From the NCBI RefSeq assembly GCF_036323735.1, contig NC_086034.1:66056439-66120438 (forward strand): a DNA stretch of 64,000 nt, in the 5' to 3' direction. Of the stretch, positions 27,201 through 38,606 are shown in pieces. A program made the translations under genes and the position numbers. How positions within the stretch are numbered: position 1 is the first letter of the stretch; the number at the start of each line of letters is the position of its first letter. The notes beneath the pieces are model-generated. The model was not told where the DNA came from, did no database searches, and worked only from the letters and a program-made list of their open reading frames with translations. The stretch is from Rattus norvegicus (lineage: Eukaryota; Chordata; Mammalia; Rodentia; Muridae).

Positions 27201-28207
27201 GTTTGGCATGTGCCCATGTACTCTCAGAACTTCTAGAAGAACTGCAGTGTCTCACAGACCTCACGAATGCACTGACCTGGCTGCTTTCTCTCGGGTTCAC
27301 TTACACATCTCTTTCCACTCTGGTATTCTAGCTGTCAGCTTTAAGCAAACATTGCATCTTGGGTTTTAGGGATCAGGGCAACTGCAATACATTTATTACA
27401 CCTGCGAATGGCAAAGACCGAGACAGCTTTGGTTGATGACAATTCAGTAGTTCTCTTTATTTTTTTTATGCTTTTAGCTATAAGGCATTGTGTGCACATG
27501 TGTAATCAGATTTTAATAAGCAAAAGAGTAAATAAAGTTATGTTTCTGGGACATTCACTGACATGATTTAGAGTTGCTTAGTATTTCCTTTTTTAAATTT
27601 AATCTTTTTTTTTTTTTTACAGTTCAGTTTTTTTCCCTCTCCCAGAATATTTTCAAGCTGCCTTAAACCTGGAAATTGTTCTCTGTTTTTTTTTTCTCAT
27701 ACTCTCTCTGCCTCTGTTACTGCCATTTGCCAAAGGGTGGGTAAAGATTAGGAGCCCAAAGGGAAAAGGTAGTTATTGCTGTCCTGGCTCTGTCACAAGC
27801 TGCTGTAGCAGGAAGTTTGAGTTTTATTCCGTCGTTCAGTTTGGAGTTATTTTTGCTTCATACAAATCTTCATCTTAGCTCTCACACTGTCTCAGATAAT
27901 ACAGAATCTCTCACATCGGCTAAAAAGCAACTTCACTAAACCAGGCCATTCGTTTTATATTCCACCGTTCCGCATTCTAAAATAAAATGGCCATTTGTGC
28001 TTGGGGATGGTTTTAAAGAAGTGGGTAACGCAACATGCACAGCCCCTGATTTTCTCATGGCATCGCAGAAAACTGCCACAGCAGAGCTCAAGAAATTCAA
28101 CTATGCGCTGTGTAGGGCTTGAAGAAATTTCATTTCAACTCCCAATCTCCTCAGTTTGTTTTCTGTCAGAGGACCCTGTGATGGAGAAACGGGGAAGATA
28201 AGGAAGA
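24241..28207. other. Unique DNA, repeat-poor 4-kb block
   Basis: Apart from a (TTTTG)n tract and T runs near 25299 and 27608, no mobile element is recognisable. The part around 26880-27240 has balanced composition and homeobox- or Runx-like words (AATGGCTGCTGCAGCC, TGCGGT, GATTAA), so it could be a conserved noncoding element, but nothing in the sequence proves this. Short open frames carry no domain. Confidence 0.5.
25432..25484. repeat. (TTTTG)n simple repeat
   Basis: Roughly nine TTTTG units with length slips, perhaps derived from an old poly(A)-type tail on the minus strand. Confidence 0.9.
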
Positions 28208-28300
28208 AGGAAAAGAGACGTCAACTGTTACAGAGCAATAAAGTGCTTTTAATTGAGGAGTAGTATTTGGAATGCTGGAGATTAGACACAAGTCCTGATG
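28208..28300. repeat. 93-bp direct repeat, copy 1
   Basis: This 93-bp segment starts AGGAAAAGAGACGTC and ends AGTCCTGATG. It recurs without mismatch at 28719-28811, an offset of 511 bp. It includes the words AATAAAGTGC and TTTTAATTGAGGAG. It is not a simple repeat and I do not recognise it as a mobile element. Confidence 0.97.
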
Positions 28301-28718
28301 ATGCTAAGTATCTGCCTCATTACAAAGGTTTATCTCCAGGGCTATAGAGTTTATATTCAAGAAAATATAGTGTTAAGTGTTCAGGTCACTGAAACTTGAC
28401 TTGGGTATACACTTGTGGATACCCTCTCCACTGAGATATAAATGAAGTCCTTTACTCTAAAAGGCTTCTCTAGGTCCCCTACCTCCAGAAAGTTCTTTGG
28501 GCTCTGTATACTACCTCCTACTTCCCCACTTAAAGAGGCGGTGACTGCACTTCATCAGCATAGCTTAGAGTTGACTGTTCTGCTTGGAATGACACAGTGG
28601 GCACCCTTTTTTTTCTCTTGAATCTATGCTCAGCATAGTGCTTTTCAGATCCTCCCAAGTTGTCCCATGTTCCAGTTGTCTGTTTCTTTTGGATTCTCTT
28701 TATATGGATGCAAAAGAG
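28301..28718. other. Spacer between the two 93-bp copies
   Basis: A 418-bp stretch of unassigned sequence. Near the right end, TTCCAGTTGTCTGTTTC...CTTTATATGGATG faintly resembles the reverse complement of an L1 ORF2 end. The minus-strand frame 28530-28814 spans this and copy 2 and is not a credible gene. Confidence 0.4.
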
Positions 28719-28811
28719 AGGAAAAGAGACGTCAACTGTTACAGAGCAATAAAGTGCTTTTAATTGAGGAGTAGTATTTGGAATGCTGGAGATTAGACAC
28801 AAGTCCTGATG
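28719..28811. repeat. 93-bp direct repeat, copy 2
   Basis: Identical to 28208-28300. It ends exactly where L1-related sequence begins (CAAAACAACTTGAGTTG at 28812), which ties its origin to the L1 5' junction. Confidence 0.97.
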
Positions 28812-29204
28812 CAAAACAACTTGAGTTGTTTCCAGTTTTGAAAGTGCAACCCCATAGGAAGAACAATATCAGCTAACTGGACCACCTAGAGCTTCCAGAA
28901 ACTAAACCACCAACCAAAGAGTGTATATGAAGGGATCCATGGCTCCAGATACATATGTAGTAGAGGATGGCCTTATCTGACATCAATGGGACAGAGGGGG
29001 TGCTTGGTTCTATGGAGGCTTGATACCCCAGTGTAGGTAGATGTTAGAGCAGTGGGGTGGGAGTGGGTGAGTGGGTAGAGGATTACCCTCATAGAGGCAA
29101 AGGGGAGGGGGAAAGGAGGGATGGGATGGGGGTTTGTGGAGGGGTAACTGGGAAAGGGGATATAATTTGAAATGTAAACTAATTAAATGATTAATAAAAG
29201 AAAA
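28812..29204 (+). mobile_element. 5'-truncated LINE-1, 3' UTR, plus strand
   Basis: From about 28845 the sequence follows the rodent L1 3' UTR in sense: CAACCCCATAGGAAGAACAA, CATGGCTCCAGATACATATG, GATGGCCTTATCTGACATCA, a G-rich purine tract (29054-29155) and GATATAATTTGAAATG with a short A-rich tail. The first 33 bases (TTGAGTTGTTTCCAGTTTT) look like a reverse-complement scrap of ORF2, so a tiny 5' inversion is possible. No clear target duplication was found at the two ends. Confidence 0.85.
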
Positions 29205-29430
29205 AGTACTATGAGTTAAGGGGGTTGAGCATTCAGACAGAGTTTGTGTCAGTTTGCGCTACAGTTTCTCTTAAGTAAGGGCCGAGTTGAGTGAAGTTGC
29301 TGGATTGAAAGACAGGTAGATGCTTGACCTTTGAGGAGTGGCCAGTTTCCCAAATCCGGTTGTACCATTTTACAATTTCCCTCCCTACACGATAATACAT
29401 ACTCCTAGCTCTTAGATATATCCTAGCCAG

Positions 29431-29432
29431 TG

Positions 29433-29465
<33 letters not shown>

Positions 29466-29490
29466 CATATATATATGTATATATATATAT
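29431..29490. repeat. (TA)n / TATG simple repeat
   Basis: Alternating TA with CATA and GTATA interruptions. The minus-strand frame across it gives a Tyr/Ile run and is not coding. Confidence 0.95.
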
Positions 29491-29594
29491 TGATTTTGTT
29501 TGTACTATTATTGATCTTATACACATATCTTTTTGTCTTCCCATTTAGCAGGGGAGATGAGCAGAAATGGTACGTACTCAGATCTGTGGTCAAA

Positions 29595-29675
29595 CTCCAC
29601 CTGTTTTAGCCTTCTGTGGTAATAGCAGGTATGGACCGCCATGCCTGGCTTCTTGTAGGCATTTGTAGCATATTG
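29595..29675 (-). mobile_element. B1-like SINE fragment, minus strand
   Basis: GGTAATAGCAGGTATGGACC and CGCCATGCCTGGCTT resemble the reverse complement of the B1 5' end (sense AGCCAGGCATGGTGG). Only about half an element remains and it is diverged. Confidence 0.5.
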
Positions 29676-29859
29676 AAGATGGATTCCCAACATTTGAATC
29701 ACTAATATTTTTCTCACGGTGTGTGCTGTGCCTTTTAATATTCTTAAAGCTTAAGTTTAAAAAAGGAGACTTTAAAAATATTGACAAATTTCACTTTACA
29801 AATATTTTTAACATTTAATGCTGTTGTTTATTCTGCCTAAAAAATTTTGCATATCCCAC

Positions 29860-31835
29860 ATTTATGACACTACTACATTGTTTTTGTCTAGGATCTTTAG
29901 ATATTAACTTACGTTTACCATCTTGACTTAATTTTCATGGTTATTATGAAGTATGGGTCAAGTTTAATTTTTTTCCACATAGATATCCACTTCTTCTAGC
30001 ACATTTGTCAAGAAGATGTTTCTTTCCCCATTGAATTGCATCTGGGTTGTTTCCAATTTATGGCTATTACAAATAAAGCTGCTATAAACATTGATGAATA
30101 AGTTTTTGTGTGAACATAAGTTTTTCATTTCTCTGGGATAAATGCCCAGGAGTACAATTACTGGGTCATATGGTAGTTGAATGCTTAGTTTTTTTTTTTT
30201 TAAGCAACTGTCAAACTCTTATCCAGAATGACTCTACCATTTTGTATTCCCACCAGTAGTGTTCACTTGATCCAGTTTCTTTACTACCTTACTAGCATTC
30301 AGAGTTGTCGGTTTATTTTACTCTAGACCTTCAGATAGGCGTAGAGTGGGTATCTTGTTTTGGGTTTAGTTTGCATTTCCTTAGTAACTAACAATGTTGG
30401 ACATTGGGCGTCCTTTCATATGGTTATGTGCCAGCTGTGTATTCCCATTGTGGACATGTCTGTTCATGCCTTTTGTTTACTCCACGCACCCTAGAGATGA
30501 GTGGTTCGCACAAGCCTCCTCGGTCTGAAGCTTCTTTTTATTCTCTTAGTAGAACCTTCTGTTGGGCAAACGTTCTTGGTTTTGGAGTCCAACTTTCAGC
30601 CTTTCTGTTACAGAGCTTGCTTTTGGCTTCAAGTATAAAAAGTCATTGCCCGGTCTTTAGTTTCTCCTTGTTTTCAAAGAATTCTATAAGCTTATTTTTT
30701 ATATTTTTCTCACATTAGTTTGAGTTAATTTTTGTGTAAAATCTGAGGCTTCCTTCTGGGTTCTGATCTTCTGCCTATGTGTGTAGCTAATGCAGCATCC
30801 TTTGTTGAAAGGATGTATTTCTTTCATGGATCCACTTATACTTTATTAAAAGTAGTATAAATATATTGTGTTTATATTGAGGCCCTTGTAGAGTTCTACT
30901 GACCTATTTGTCTAATTTATCTTCTTTTTTTCTGCGATAGTTTTGCTATGCAGTTTAGTCTGTCCTAAAATTCTCTATTATCTTAGCCTCTTGTTCACTA
31001 GGACTACATACATGTGCAATAGAATGTGATGATGCTAAGATATTTATTTGTCTTTCTTCACCATATCATATAATGTGTGATGAAATTGAATAGACTGATT
31101 CATCTTCATCCTGCTTTACAGATCTTTCCCAAAATTCTTGGGCTATTTGAATTCCTTTGCCATACATGTCAGAAAAAAATTGTCTATGTATGTCAAGCAT
31201 TTGGCTAGCATTTTAATAGAAAATAGGCTGTCTATGTTTATTTTTTAAAGAATTGACATCATTACTAGTTCACAGATAAATATGCCTCCTTTTCTCTTTT
31301 TAAAGAGCTTTTCTGAGTATTTCAATGGTGCTTTATAGTTTGAAACAGGCAAATCCTCTGTAAGTCTGGGTGTATTTATAACTATATTGTTTTTAAAATC
31401 TTTAAGCAACTGTATGACTAGTTTAGGTGTTCACAAATTCATTGCTAATGTGTGTAGATAAAATTGATTTCTATATATTTCTCTTGTCTCTTACAACCTT
31501 GATGAAATCAGTAGTTGAAAGTAGACTTTTTTTGTGGTTGTTTCTGTAGCTTTGTGGGGCTTTTCTAAGCAGACAAATCAGTTATTTTCTTCTAAGGACA
31601 GAAGTATTTCCTCCTTTCTCATCTGTCTGCCTTTTGTTGCCCTAAGACACAGATTTGGACTTCTAATACCATAATAAATATCAGAGGTATGATCAGTTGG
31701 GCTTGCCTTATTCTTAGCTTTAGGGGAAAAGTATACTGTTTCACTATTAAATCCATTAAATAAGAATGTTAATCTTTGGAACTTTTAGATTTTTATAGAT
31801 GATTATCATCATTTGCATGGGTTTTAACTCCATAG
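29860..31835 (-). mobile_element. Old LINE-1, ORF2 region in antisense, about 2 kb
   Basis: The plus strand runs as the reverse complement of L1 ORF2 from its 3' part toward the reverse transcriptase region. Landmarks in order: GTTTCCAATTTATGGCTATT and GCCCAGGAGTACAATTACTG; then TCCCACCAGTAGTG; ATTTTTGTGTAAAATCTGAG; and CCCAAAATTCTTGGGCTATT. Last come TTTGGCTAGCATTTTAATAG, GGGCTTGCCTTATTCTTAGC and TTTAGGGGAAAAGTA. Stop codons and indels are frequent, so no protein is made. The divergence points to an old mammalian or early rodent subfamily. It ends where a B1 begins near 31836. Confidence 0.85.
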
Positions 31836-31955
31836 TAGAGATTGATTTGTAACTCACCATGCAGCCCAGTTAGGCCTCAAACTCATGGTAATCCCCCTGT
31901 CTCATCATCCCAAATGCTAGGATTCCAAGCATGAGTTACCATGCCTGGATATAGT
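31836..31955 (-). mobile_element. B1 SINE, minus strand
   Basis: TAGTAGAGATTGATTTGTAA, GGCCTCAAACTCATGGTAAT, AATGCTAGGATTCCAAGCAT and GAGTTACCATGCCTGG follow the reverse complement of B1 through its whole length. B1 is derived from 7SL RNA. It sits directly at the end of the antisense L1 and may have inserted into it. Confidence 0.8.
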
Positions 31956-32464
31956 GAGAAGTTTCACACGCCCCCTATTCTTTACATATTTGGTCACCTT
32001 GTTTTTTTTCTCTAAGAGCAAAAAAATCATCATGAAAGATAAGTTTGTTACAAGGAAGGGTTTACACACATTTCTTTCAAGCTCTTCATTTAGGGACCAT
32101 AATTTCCTTAATTATAGTACAATTTATTTTATATTTGAAAGTTATTCCAATGATGACATGATGTGTGGATAGGTAGAAGAAATTCTTTATCAGTGTAATT
32201 AATTTTTATATAGTTCTCTCTTAAAGAGAGAAGTAGAAGGAAATTTCTAGAAAGCCATGCAAGAAATGAAAGGATACTAGAAAAGATGTAGAGATGTAAG
32301 CTGAACAACATCAACTTTGTGGTACCATGACCTCCGGAAAGAATTCTGATTCATTTCCAAAAGGCAACCCAGGTGATAGATAGCCAAGTGGTCCATGCTC
32401 AGCACAAAACTAGAGCCCACATGAGCTTCAAATCTGGTTACAGGTTTTAATGAAATTGTAGTTC
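31956..32464. other. Unassigned AT-rich DNA
   Basis: Possibly further decayed L1 near the left end, but no consensus phrase is clear. Short frames (31954-32172 plus, 32129-32314 minus) have no domain. Confidence 0.4.
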
Positions 32465-32472
32465 TTCTGATG

Positions 32473-32700
32473 CAGCTGTTCTCATCCTGTAGGTTGAATC
32501 CTGATCAGGGGTGGAACATCCCTTTCACAGGGTTACATATCAGATATCCTTTATACCAAATACTCATATTACAATTCATAACAGTAGCAAAATTACAGTT
32601 GTGAAATAGCAATGAAATATTTTTATGTTTGGGGTCACCACTTTATACATGAGGAACTGTATTAGAGGGTTACAATATTAGGAAGGTTAGGATCTATTGC
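32473..32700 (-). mobile_element. URR1-like hAT transposon with intact 8-bp target duplication
   Basis: The left end CAGCTGTTCTCATCCTGTAG and right end AGGTTAGGATCTATTGC are decayed hAT-Charlie type termini. The interior has GATCAGGGGTGGAACATCCC, TTTCACAGGG and CATAACAGTAGCAAAATTAC. It is flanked by an exact 8-bp direct repeat, TTCTGATG at 32465-32472 and 32701-32708, the hallmark of hAT transposition. It is nonautonomous with no transposase. Confidence 0.9.
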
Positions 32701-32708
32701 TTCTGATG

Positions 32709-33774
32709 GATGAGTCAGCAGTAGAGAGAAATACTGCTTTGTTATCTGATCTGACACACAGGACCATTTAGGGAGAGCACTGATTCGTAAAAACCTGAGA
32801 AACCCCAGAAGCCTGAGACCAGAAAATGGACAGAGGTTGGAGGTGCTCAATTTGGTCTTCCACAAGGCCCAGAGAGGCATCTCTAGAGAGGAGAGCTAAA
32901 GAGTGTCTACCTTCTAAGATAATAGTAGACAAGAGACAGAACTTGGGTTGAGAAGTGCATTATGGGAGAGGGAGAGCCATGCCTTTACAGTTAGGACCAG
33001 GCCTCCTTCCTTAAGTAGCCATGAAGATTGATAGGTCCAAACGTGATACTAGAGGGTGGAGCATATTCTGGTGCCACCTATCTGCCATTCACTGCTATAT
33101 TCTCTGAGCAGTATTCCTCCAGCCAGGTGACTGATACTATGCAAACCTTAAAAGTCTGGATATGGGTCTTCCATACACTCTCATTGCTGAACTGTGGTGG
33201 ATTTCCGTACACCCAATGTTACCACCCAACCCAGGGGTGCTTAACTGAGGATTTGCCGAAGGATGAAAGAATTGGCCCAGCCCACAGATTGCAAGGTTAA
33301 CTGTGGCCAGTAGAGGCCTCTGGTACACAAAAAAGGAAACTCTCATAGCGAAGACAGCTCTGGTAGACATCATACACTCATCCAATAGAGACTCAAGAAC
33401 AGCATGAACTGAAGATGAGACTACAAATTCAACTGGGGTGCCTCTCTTCCATGTAGACAATGACTGGTACTCTCCAATTTGTAAAGACTCTTGTATCACT
33501 CTGCCCATATCCTCTCTTACCTTCCTTCCTTACCATCTGGCTAAACTCCTTGCCAGTTCCCTCCTCTACGTTCATATAATTTTTGGTTTGTTTTTGATGC
33601 TCTGTTGTGCTTTGCACTCAATTAGGATCGCTTGCATGGACATGGTGCAAAGCTGTTTACTTGAGCAAAGGCAAATTACTAATGGCTATACTACTGAGAA
33701 ATATGACTTCCCCTTCCCCAACAACCTCTAACTGCCTTGGTTTCTCAGCAAGGGTTTGAGCCGTATAACTTCCT
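32709..33774. other. Unassigned DNA with overlapping open frames on both strands
   Basis: Frames at 33028-33300 (plus), 33137-33508 (minus), 33429-33617 (minus) and 33438-33731 (plus) overlap one another. None has a recognisable domain. The block may be an internal part of an interspersed repeat joined to the element at 33775, but I cannot name it. Confidence 0.4.
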
Positions 33775-34540
33775 CACCCACAACTACTGTGGTGAGATCA
33801 TGAGTGCAGTTGACATGTCATGTCAGGAAGAAACTATCTCACAATGTATGTACCCTGTTTAAGGATGATCGCTCTCCCTAAAATGGGTAGTCTCTGCGTT
33901 TTGGGTAATTTTACCATTTATATCTCTGTATTAACTGTTACTCCTTGCAAACAGAAGTTTCTCTAGCCAAGGCAAAGAGCAGTACTAATCTATGGTTCCC
34001 TAAATAAATTTAACTTCATAGTACATTTTACAGTAGAATTATTTTGCTCTTTGAGGACAAAATATATGTATGCACTGTGTTATGATTATGTCCACCCCCA
34101 TCTATTTGTTCAACTTCTAGATTTCCCTCACACATACTACTCCTAATTTCATGTCTTCTTTTCTTAATATTTTTATACCCCACTTCATCTAATTAGTGCT
34201 TCCTGTATGTATGTGGGTGTGGGTTTACCTACTGATATATGGGCAACTTACCAGAGCCATACCTATAAAGAAAGATTATTGTTTCTCTTCCAGCTTCTAC
34301 CCACTGACAATAGCTTCTTATGACCTTCTCCCTTATCCATGCTGGAATGTGACTGCCTTGATATTATGTAGGTAATCGTGGTTACTGTGAATGCACATCT
34401 GCAGTAGCCATGTCGTATCTATAAGGCAGCATTCCATAGCCTTCCACCCCAACCTCTGACTCTCACATTTATTCACTTCCTCTTTCACAGTGTTTCCTGA
34501 GCCCTGACAGAGGTGAGTCACAGGAAAGAAGTGACGAAGA
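33775..34540. mobile_element. Rodent interspersed repeat, family not assigned
   Basis: Phrases such as ATCTAATTAGTGCTTCCTGT, GTATGTGGGTGTGGGTTTAC, CCATGCTGGAATGTGACTGC, CTTGATATTATGTAGG and GTTTCCTGAGCCCTGACAGA match a repeat I recognise from mouse and rat intergenic DNA. The left part (GAGATCATGAGTGCAGTTGA, 33790-33815) echoes GTGAATGCACATCTGCAGTA further right (34387-34407), so the region may hold two related segments. Family and strand are unknown to me. Confidence 0.5.
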
Positions 34541-35269
34541 TTGACTAATATAGGGTTAAACATTGACATTCATTTTTCTCAGCATTTTGACCAGTTATGA
34601 GGCTCTGCTTAATAAATACCCAACTCTAAAAACAAAAACCAAAACCAAACTAACTAAAACAAAGCCTTCTTTAGGAAAATTGGGTCTTTGGACACATTCA
34701 CAAAAATTGAGGAGGAAGTCTGGAAACAGGGTCATTTAGCAAAACAATAGTAAATCACCCCGTGGGCCAACCTATGTCTACCATTCATGGGCATTTGACC
34801 AGGTTTACAATATCGCCCACGTCCTTTTTGTGGAGAACTCAAACTCAGTCAGAAAGTCGTTGATTACCCTTAAACAGTCACAGAACTATTGCATCAATTG
34901 GCACACCTTGCCTGGCAGGCTGGTGTTATAGCATGCAGGGTATAATACTGGGCAATGCTGATGGTACCTTTTTTCGCTAGCAGCTTGTATAGCACTGTGG
35001 AAGTTAGCCATCAGGAAGTAGGTGGTTTTGTCAGTGCAAGATTGATTTCCCCATGCCTGTTGCAAAAGCATGTAGTATCTTCAGCAATAGCGTCTCTCAT
35101 TATATAGTTATTGTGGGTAAATAGGGCAATGATAAAACCTGTGTTGTCTTGGAGACCTCCAGGGCCTCCCTAGTCAACACACAGGGAGACATCCCATTCC
35201 TGGCACCTTGTGTCTCATGGGAACAGCATTGTCTAACTCCTGTCTACCTGCATTTGAACTCCTCTTTAA
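34541..35269. other. Unique DNA
   Basis: No gene or repeat recognised except a short CAAAAACC-rich run near 34628-34662. Confidence 0.45.
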
Positions 35270-35900
35270 AACATATATTTTGAAATTAGTTTTCTAACTG
35301 GCAGATTTTCATAAGGCTTTTTCATACCATTTTCATTTTGGTTATCCCATTCCTGCCTCTACCTCCTCTCCTGCCTTCTCTGCTCCCATTCCCAGATAAG
35401 CCTTCAATTCCATTATTCTCTCCTTTTCTATCATTCATGTCCTACTTTCCCTTCCATTTTTCATGGCCTTGTGTGATACAAAGTTTCCATGTTGCTTTCT
35501 CAAATGCCCTTCCTTTTGCTGACTCATTTCCCTCACTCTTCCACCCCAAGCCTTTCTGCTCCCAGCATCCTACAGCGCCACTCTTATTGCTACTAGACTC
35601 TCCTATCTTGGGTCCTTTAGCATATCCTCCTCACACTGACCCCCTTCTAGTTCCATGGTCTCCACTTGTGCTCCAAGTTAAACACAGAATAGAAGAGAAT
35701 GGAAGCTGGGGTACACTTAGCACACACAGCATCTGTCTTTCTGGGTCTGAGTATAATTGCTTCCAGTTCCTCCTGTTTCATTTCATTTTTTTCTTATAGC
35801 CGAATAAAATTCCATCTTGTGTGTATCACAGTAGCTTTGCTGTTTTCATTTCTGTGATCACTAATGATACATCACTGGATTATAATTGATTCCGAGTGCA
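35270..35900 (-). mobile_element. Old rodent LINE-1 (Lx-like) 3' end, minus strand
   Basis: On the plus strand a long C/T-rich stretch (complement of the L1 purine tract, 35340-35660) is followed by GGTCTCCACTTGTGCTCC, CATCTGTCTTTCTGGGTCTG and CCGAATAAAATTCCATCTTG. This is the order seen in the reverse complement of an L1 3' UTR and ORF2 end. The 153-codon open frame at 35338-35799 is Pro/Leu/Ser-rich because of the pyrimidine tract and is not a gene. Confidence 0.7.
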
Positions 35901-36209
35901 CTTCTCTATATCATATGGTTTGATGCCGTTGCTGTTATAGCAGTTTATTTCCTTATTGCAGTGTGGTTCTGGGGATTGGACCTTTAAGATCAGGCTACTC
36001 AATAACATTTTCCCCTTAGAACGGGAAGAGGTTTTCAGTACAAGAGATGCACAAATCGCAACACAGAAACACAAGAACACAGGAGGAGTCCAGGGAACAT
36101 GTCTCTTCCAAAGAGTTCTAATTTCTGAATTACTGAGTAGGTTAAATACAAGCTGACAAGGTCAAAAGTTTCATGGCAAAACAGTGGTTAATGAACTAAT
36201 GAATGAGTG

Positions 36210-36405
36210 TGCGTGCACACACATACATGCACACACACCACACATAGACACATATAGGTTCATGCACACATAGACACACATAGGTTCATGCACACATATC
36301 ACATATAGACACCCACAGGCACATGAACTACACATACAAAGTGACATATACTACCCATATACATGCACACGTATATGCACACACAGACGTGCACATACAT
36401 GTGTT
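36210..36405. repeat. CA-rich tract with a 26-bp minisatellite
   Basis: ACAC- and CATA-rich sequence. Within it a 26-bp unit (ACATAGACACATATAGGTTC plus six bases) occurs at 36242-36267 and again at 36268-36293 with one substitution; a decayed third unit follows. Confidence 0.85.
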
Positions 36406-38591
36406 TAATACAAAGTAACTTTGTAGGAGGACACTGACACTTCAAGCTGTAAAAGTTAATATTCAGGTAGAGACAAGGAAGCAAGTGACAGTTATTATGA
36501 GTATATAATGGAGGTCCCCACTGTGCCCTGAGACATCATGGACACTTCACTGTACCCTGTCACTATGAGGCAGACAGTGGGGTCAGAACAGAGTAGTAGC
36601 TACTTTGGAAAACCTGTGTGTTTGGGACTAAGTGATGTATTGAGGAGCTGAAAGTTCTTACAGGGACCAGGGCTTAGTCAGCACCTTCCTTGTAAGAAGA
36701 ACAGAAAGCCTCTAGGTAGAGCCCCTAAGGAATCCCAGTATAGTCAAATTCACGAGAAACAGACTAAAAACAACAGGAATGATGGCCAGACACCTATGAT
36801 TTCCTACGAGAGTTACGATCGAAAGAGTCTAAGTCACTGTTTAGTCAAATCTTATTTTTAATTTGAAGAAAAAGAATACAGAACTGTAATATTTAAGTTT
36901 AATAGAATTTTTGGCCTTGAGCGGTACCTCTGACTCTGTCTAGCTGAGCTTTTTTTCCTATTAATTTAATGTTTTATTTAAATTTATTCCTTCTGCTTTG
37001 AAGAGAGGATTGCTAGTCATCAGAATCCCACTTGGCATTATCTTGCATCTAGGCGTAGGACAGGATGTGCTGCATGAGATTACTCCTCTTCAGCCAAAGC
37101 AGCTCCCTCCCTCACAATGGTTACCAGATAGCCAATGGAGCATTTGTATCTCTTCAGCTTATAGCTCTTGTTTCTGTGATCTAGAAAAAAAAAAGCCCTT
37201 CATAATTTCTTCCAAACACTTATAGGGATCATGTCTGTGGGACAGAGAACATCAGACCATTCCTCTTTGAAAGGGGTTTGGTAGAAGCTAGATTTTCCCT
37301 TAAATTAAAGAAAAGGATACAGTTTCCCAGTGGCCCTCATTATTAGTCAGTTCTTGCCCTGGCTTAGCTTACACAGAGTCCAGAGACTGAACTGTGCATC
37401 AAAAATGCTTGGTTTCTCCTCTAGAACAAGATGCATATGCTTTTCTGCGTAGTTAGTTCAAGGCTATGAGAGCACCCTGAGCCATTAAGCAGTCACTCTG
37501 GGCAAGACAGAGTTCTTTACTCTTATAACTATGGAAGGCTCATTTTTGTTGCTTAGTTTTGTATTCTGAATGCCCCAGAAGAACATATTTCTTTGCTTAT
37601 ATTCTTGGTTTGACAGGAAACACTGAATACTCTACTAGTTTACAAACACACACACACAGAGATAGAGAGAGAAATACATAAATGAATCTATCTATATAAT
37701 CATAATACATAATATAAATATATATCTGATACTTGTGCAGTTTTAACACAGTGAACTGAAATATATGAAAGAGCTTAAATTTTAAGAAGTATCAAGTAAT
37801 GCTAATAAACAAATCATGTGTAATTTAGCATAAGTGTAATAAAAAAGAATCTTCTGTGGTCTTTTTTTTTTTTTTGACCCTGATCATCCTTCAGTTCTCA
37901 CAGCCACCACCACTGCCAAACAGCGATACACACTTAGGTTCCCAGTGTACAGGAGATATTGCCAGACTGCATGTATCGCCAGAGAATATGTTTCAATCAA
38001 AACATGAGAAAGAACCATGACAGCCCCGTCAGAGAGAGATAGCTACTGTTTTACCTCATCTGATGTTTTCACTTAGAAGGGATAGCATTTAACAACACTA
38101 TGTACGCAAAATAACTCACTTTAATAGCCAGGTTAGACAGCTGACATTGGCCATTCTCAAGACAATAATTCAGTTATTTATAGTTTTGTAAGAGCTATGC
38201 TATTGCTTAAGATGAACCAGACCTTCAGTTTACACAACAGTTTAGAATAATTTTGTTTACTGATATATAAAAGACACCCTTTTCATAAGTGGCTATGGTG
38301 AATAACTAACGTAGTTAAGCATACGCAAGAAGGGGTAAATCATTTGTAAACACATTGGACACGTGAGCCTATCACGTATAACTTGCTTCAGTGCTGTTCA
38401 AATGGCCTAGAGGAGTCAGCAAACCTTCACTGGTGTTCCCTTCTCAGGAGTGATTTGGACCCTGAGTACAACTCCTACATAGACTTCAGAGTTATACTCC
38501 CCTGCCCCCGCCCCTTGCTCTCTTTGGACGCCTTTAGAATCAGTCTTGTTCTTAAAGATACTACAATTTGAGAAATCCAAAATTAACATTT
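36406..38591. other. Unique DNA
   Basis: About 2.2 kb with minor simple tracts: CA then GA near 37645-37672, and a T run at 37862-37876. No gene or mobile element recognised. Frames at 36998-37225 and 38383-38571 carry no domain. Confidence 0.5.
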
Positions 38592-38606
38592 TATACAAAG
38601 CATTTA

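Noticed and set aside
35338..35799. 153-codon Pro/Leu/Ser-rich frame
   Set aside because: Produced by the pyrimidine-rich complement of an L1 3' UTR purine tract.
36242..36293. Short direct repeats as a CRISPR-like array
   Set aside because: Units abut without spacers and the genome is mammalian. It is a minisatellite.
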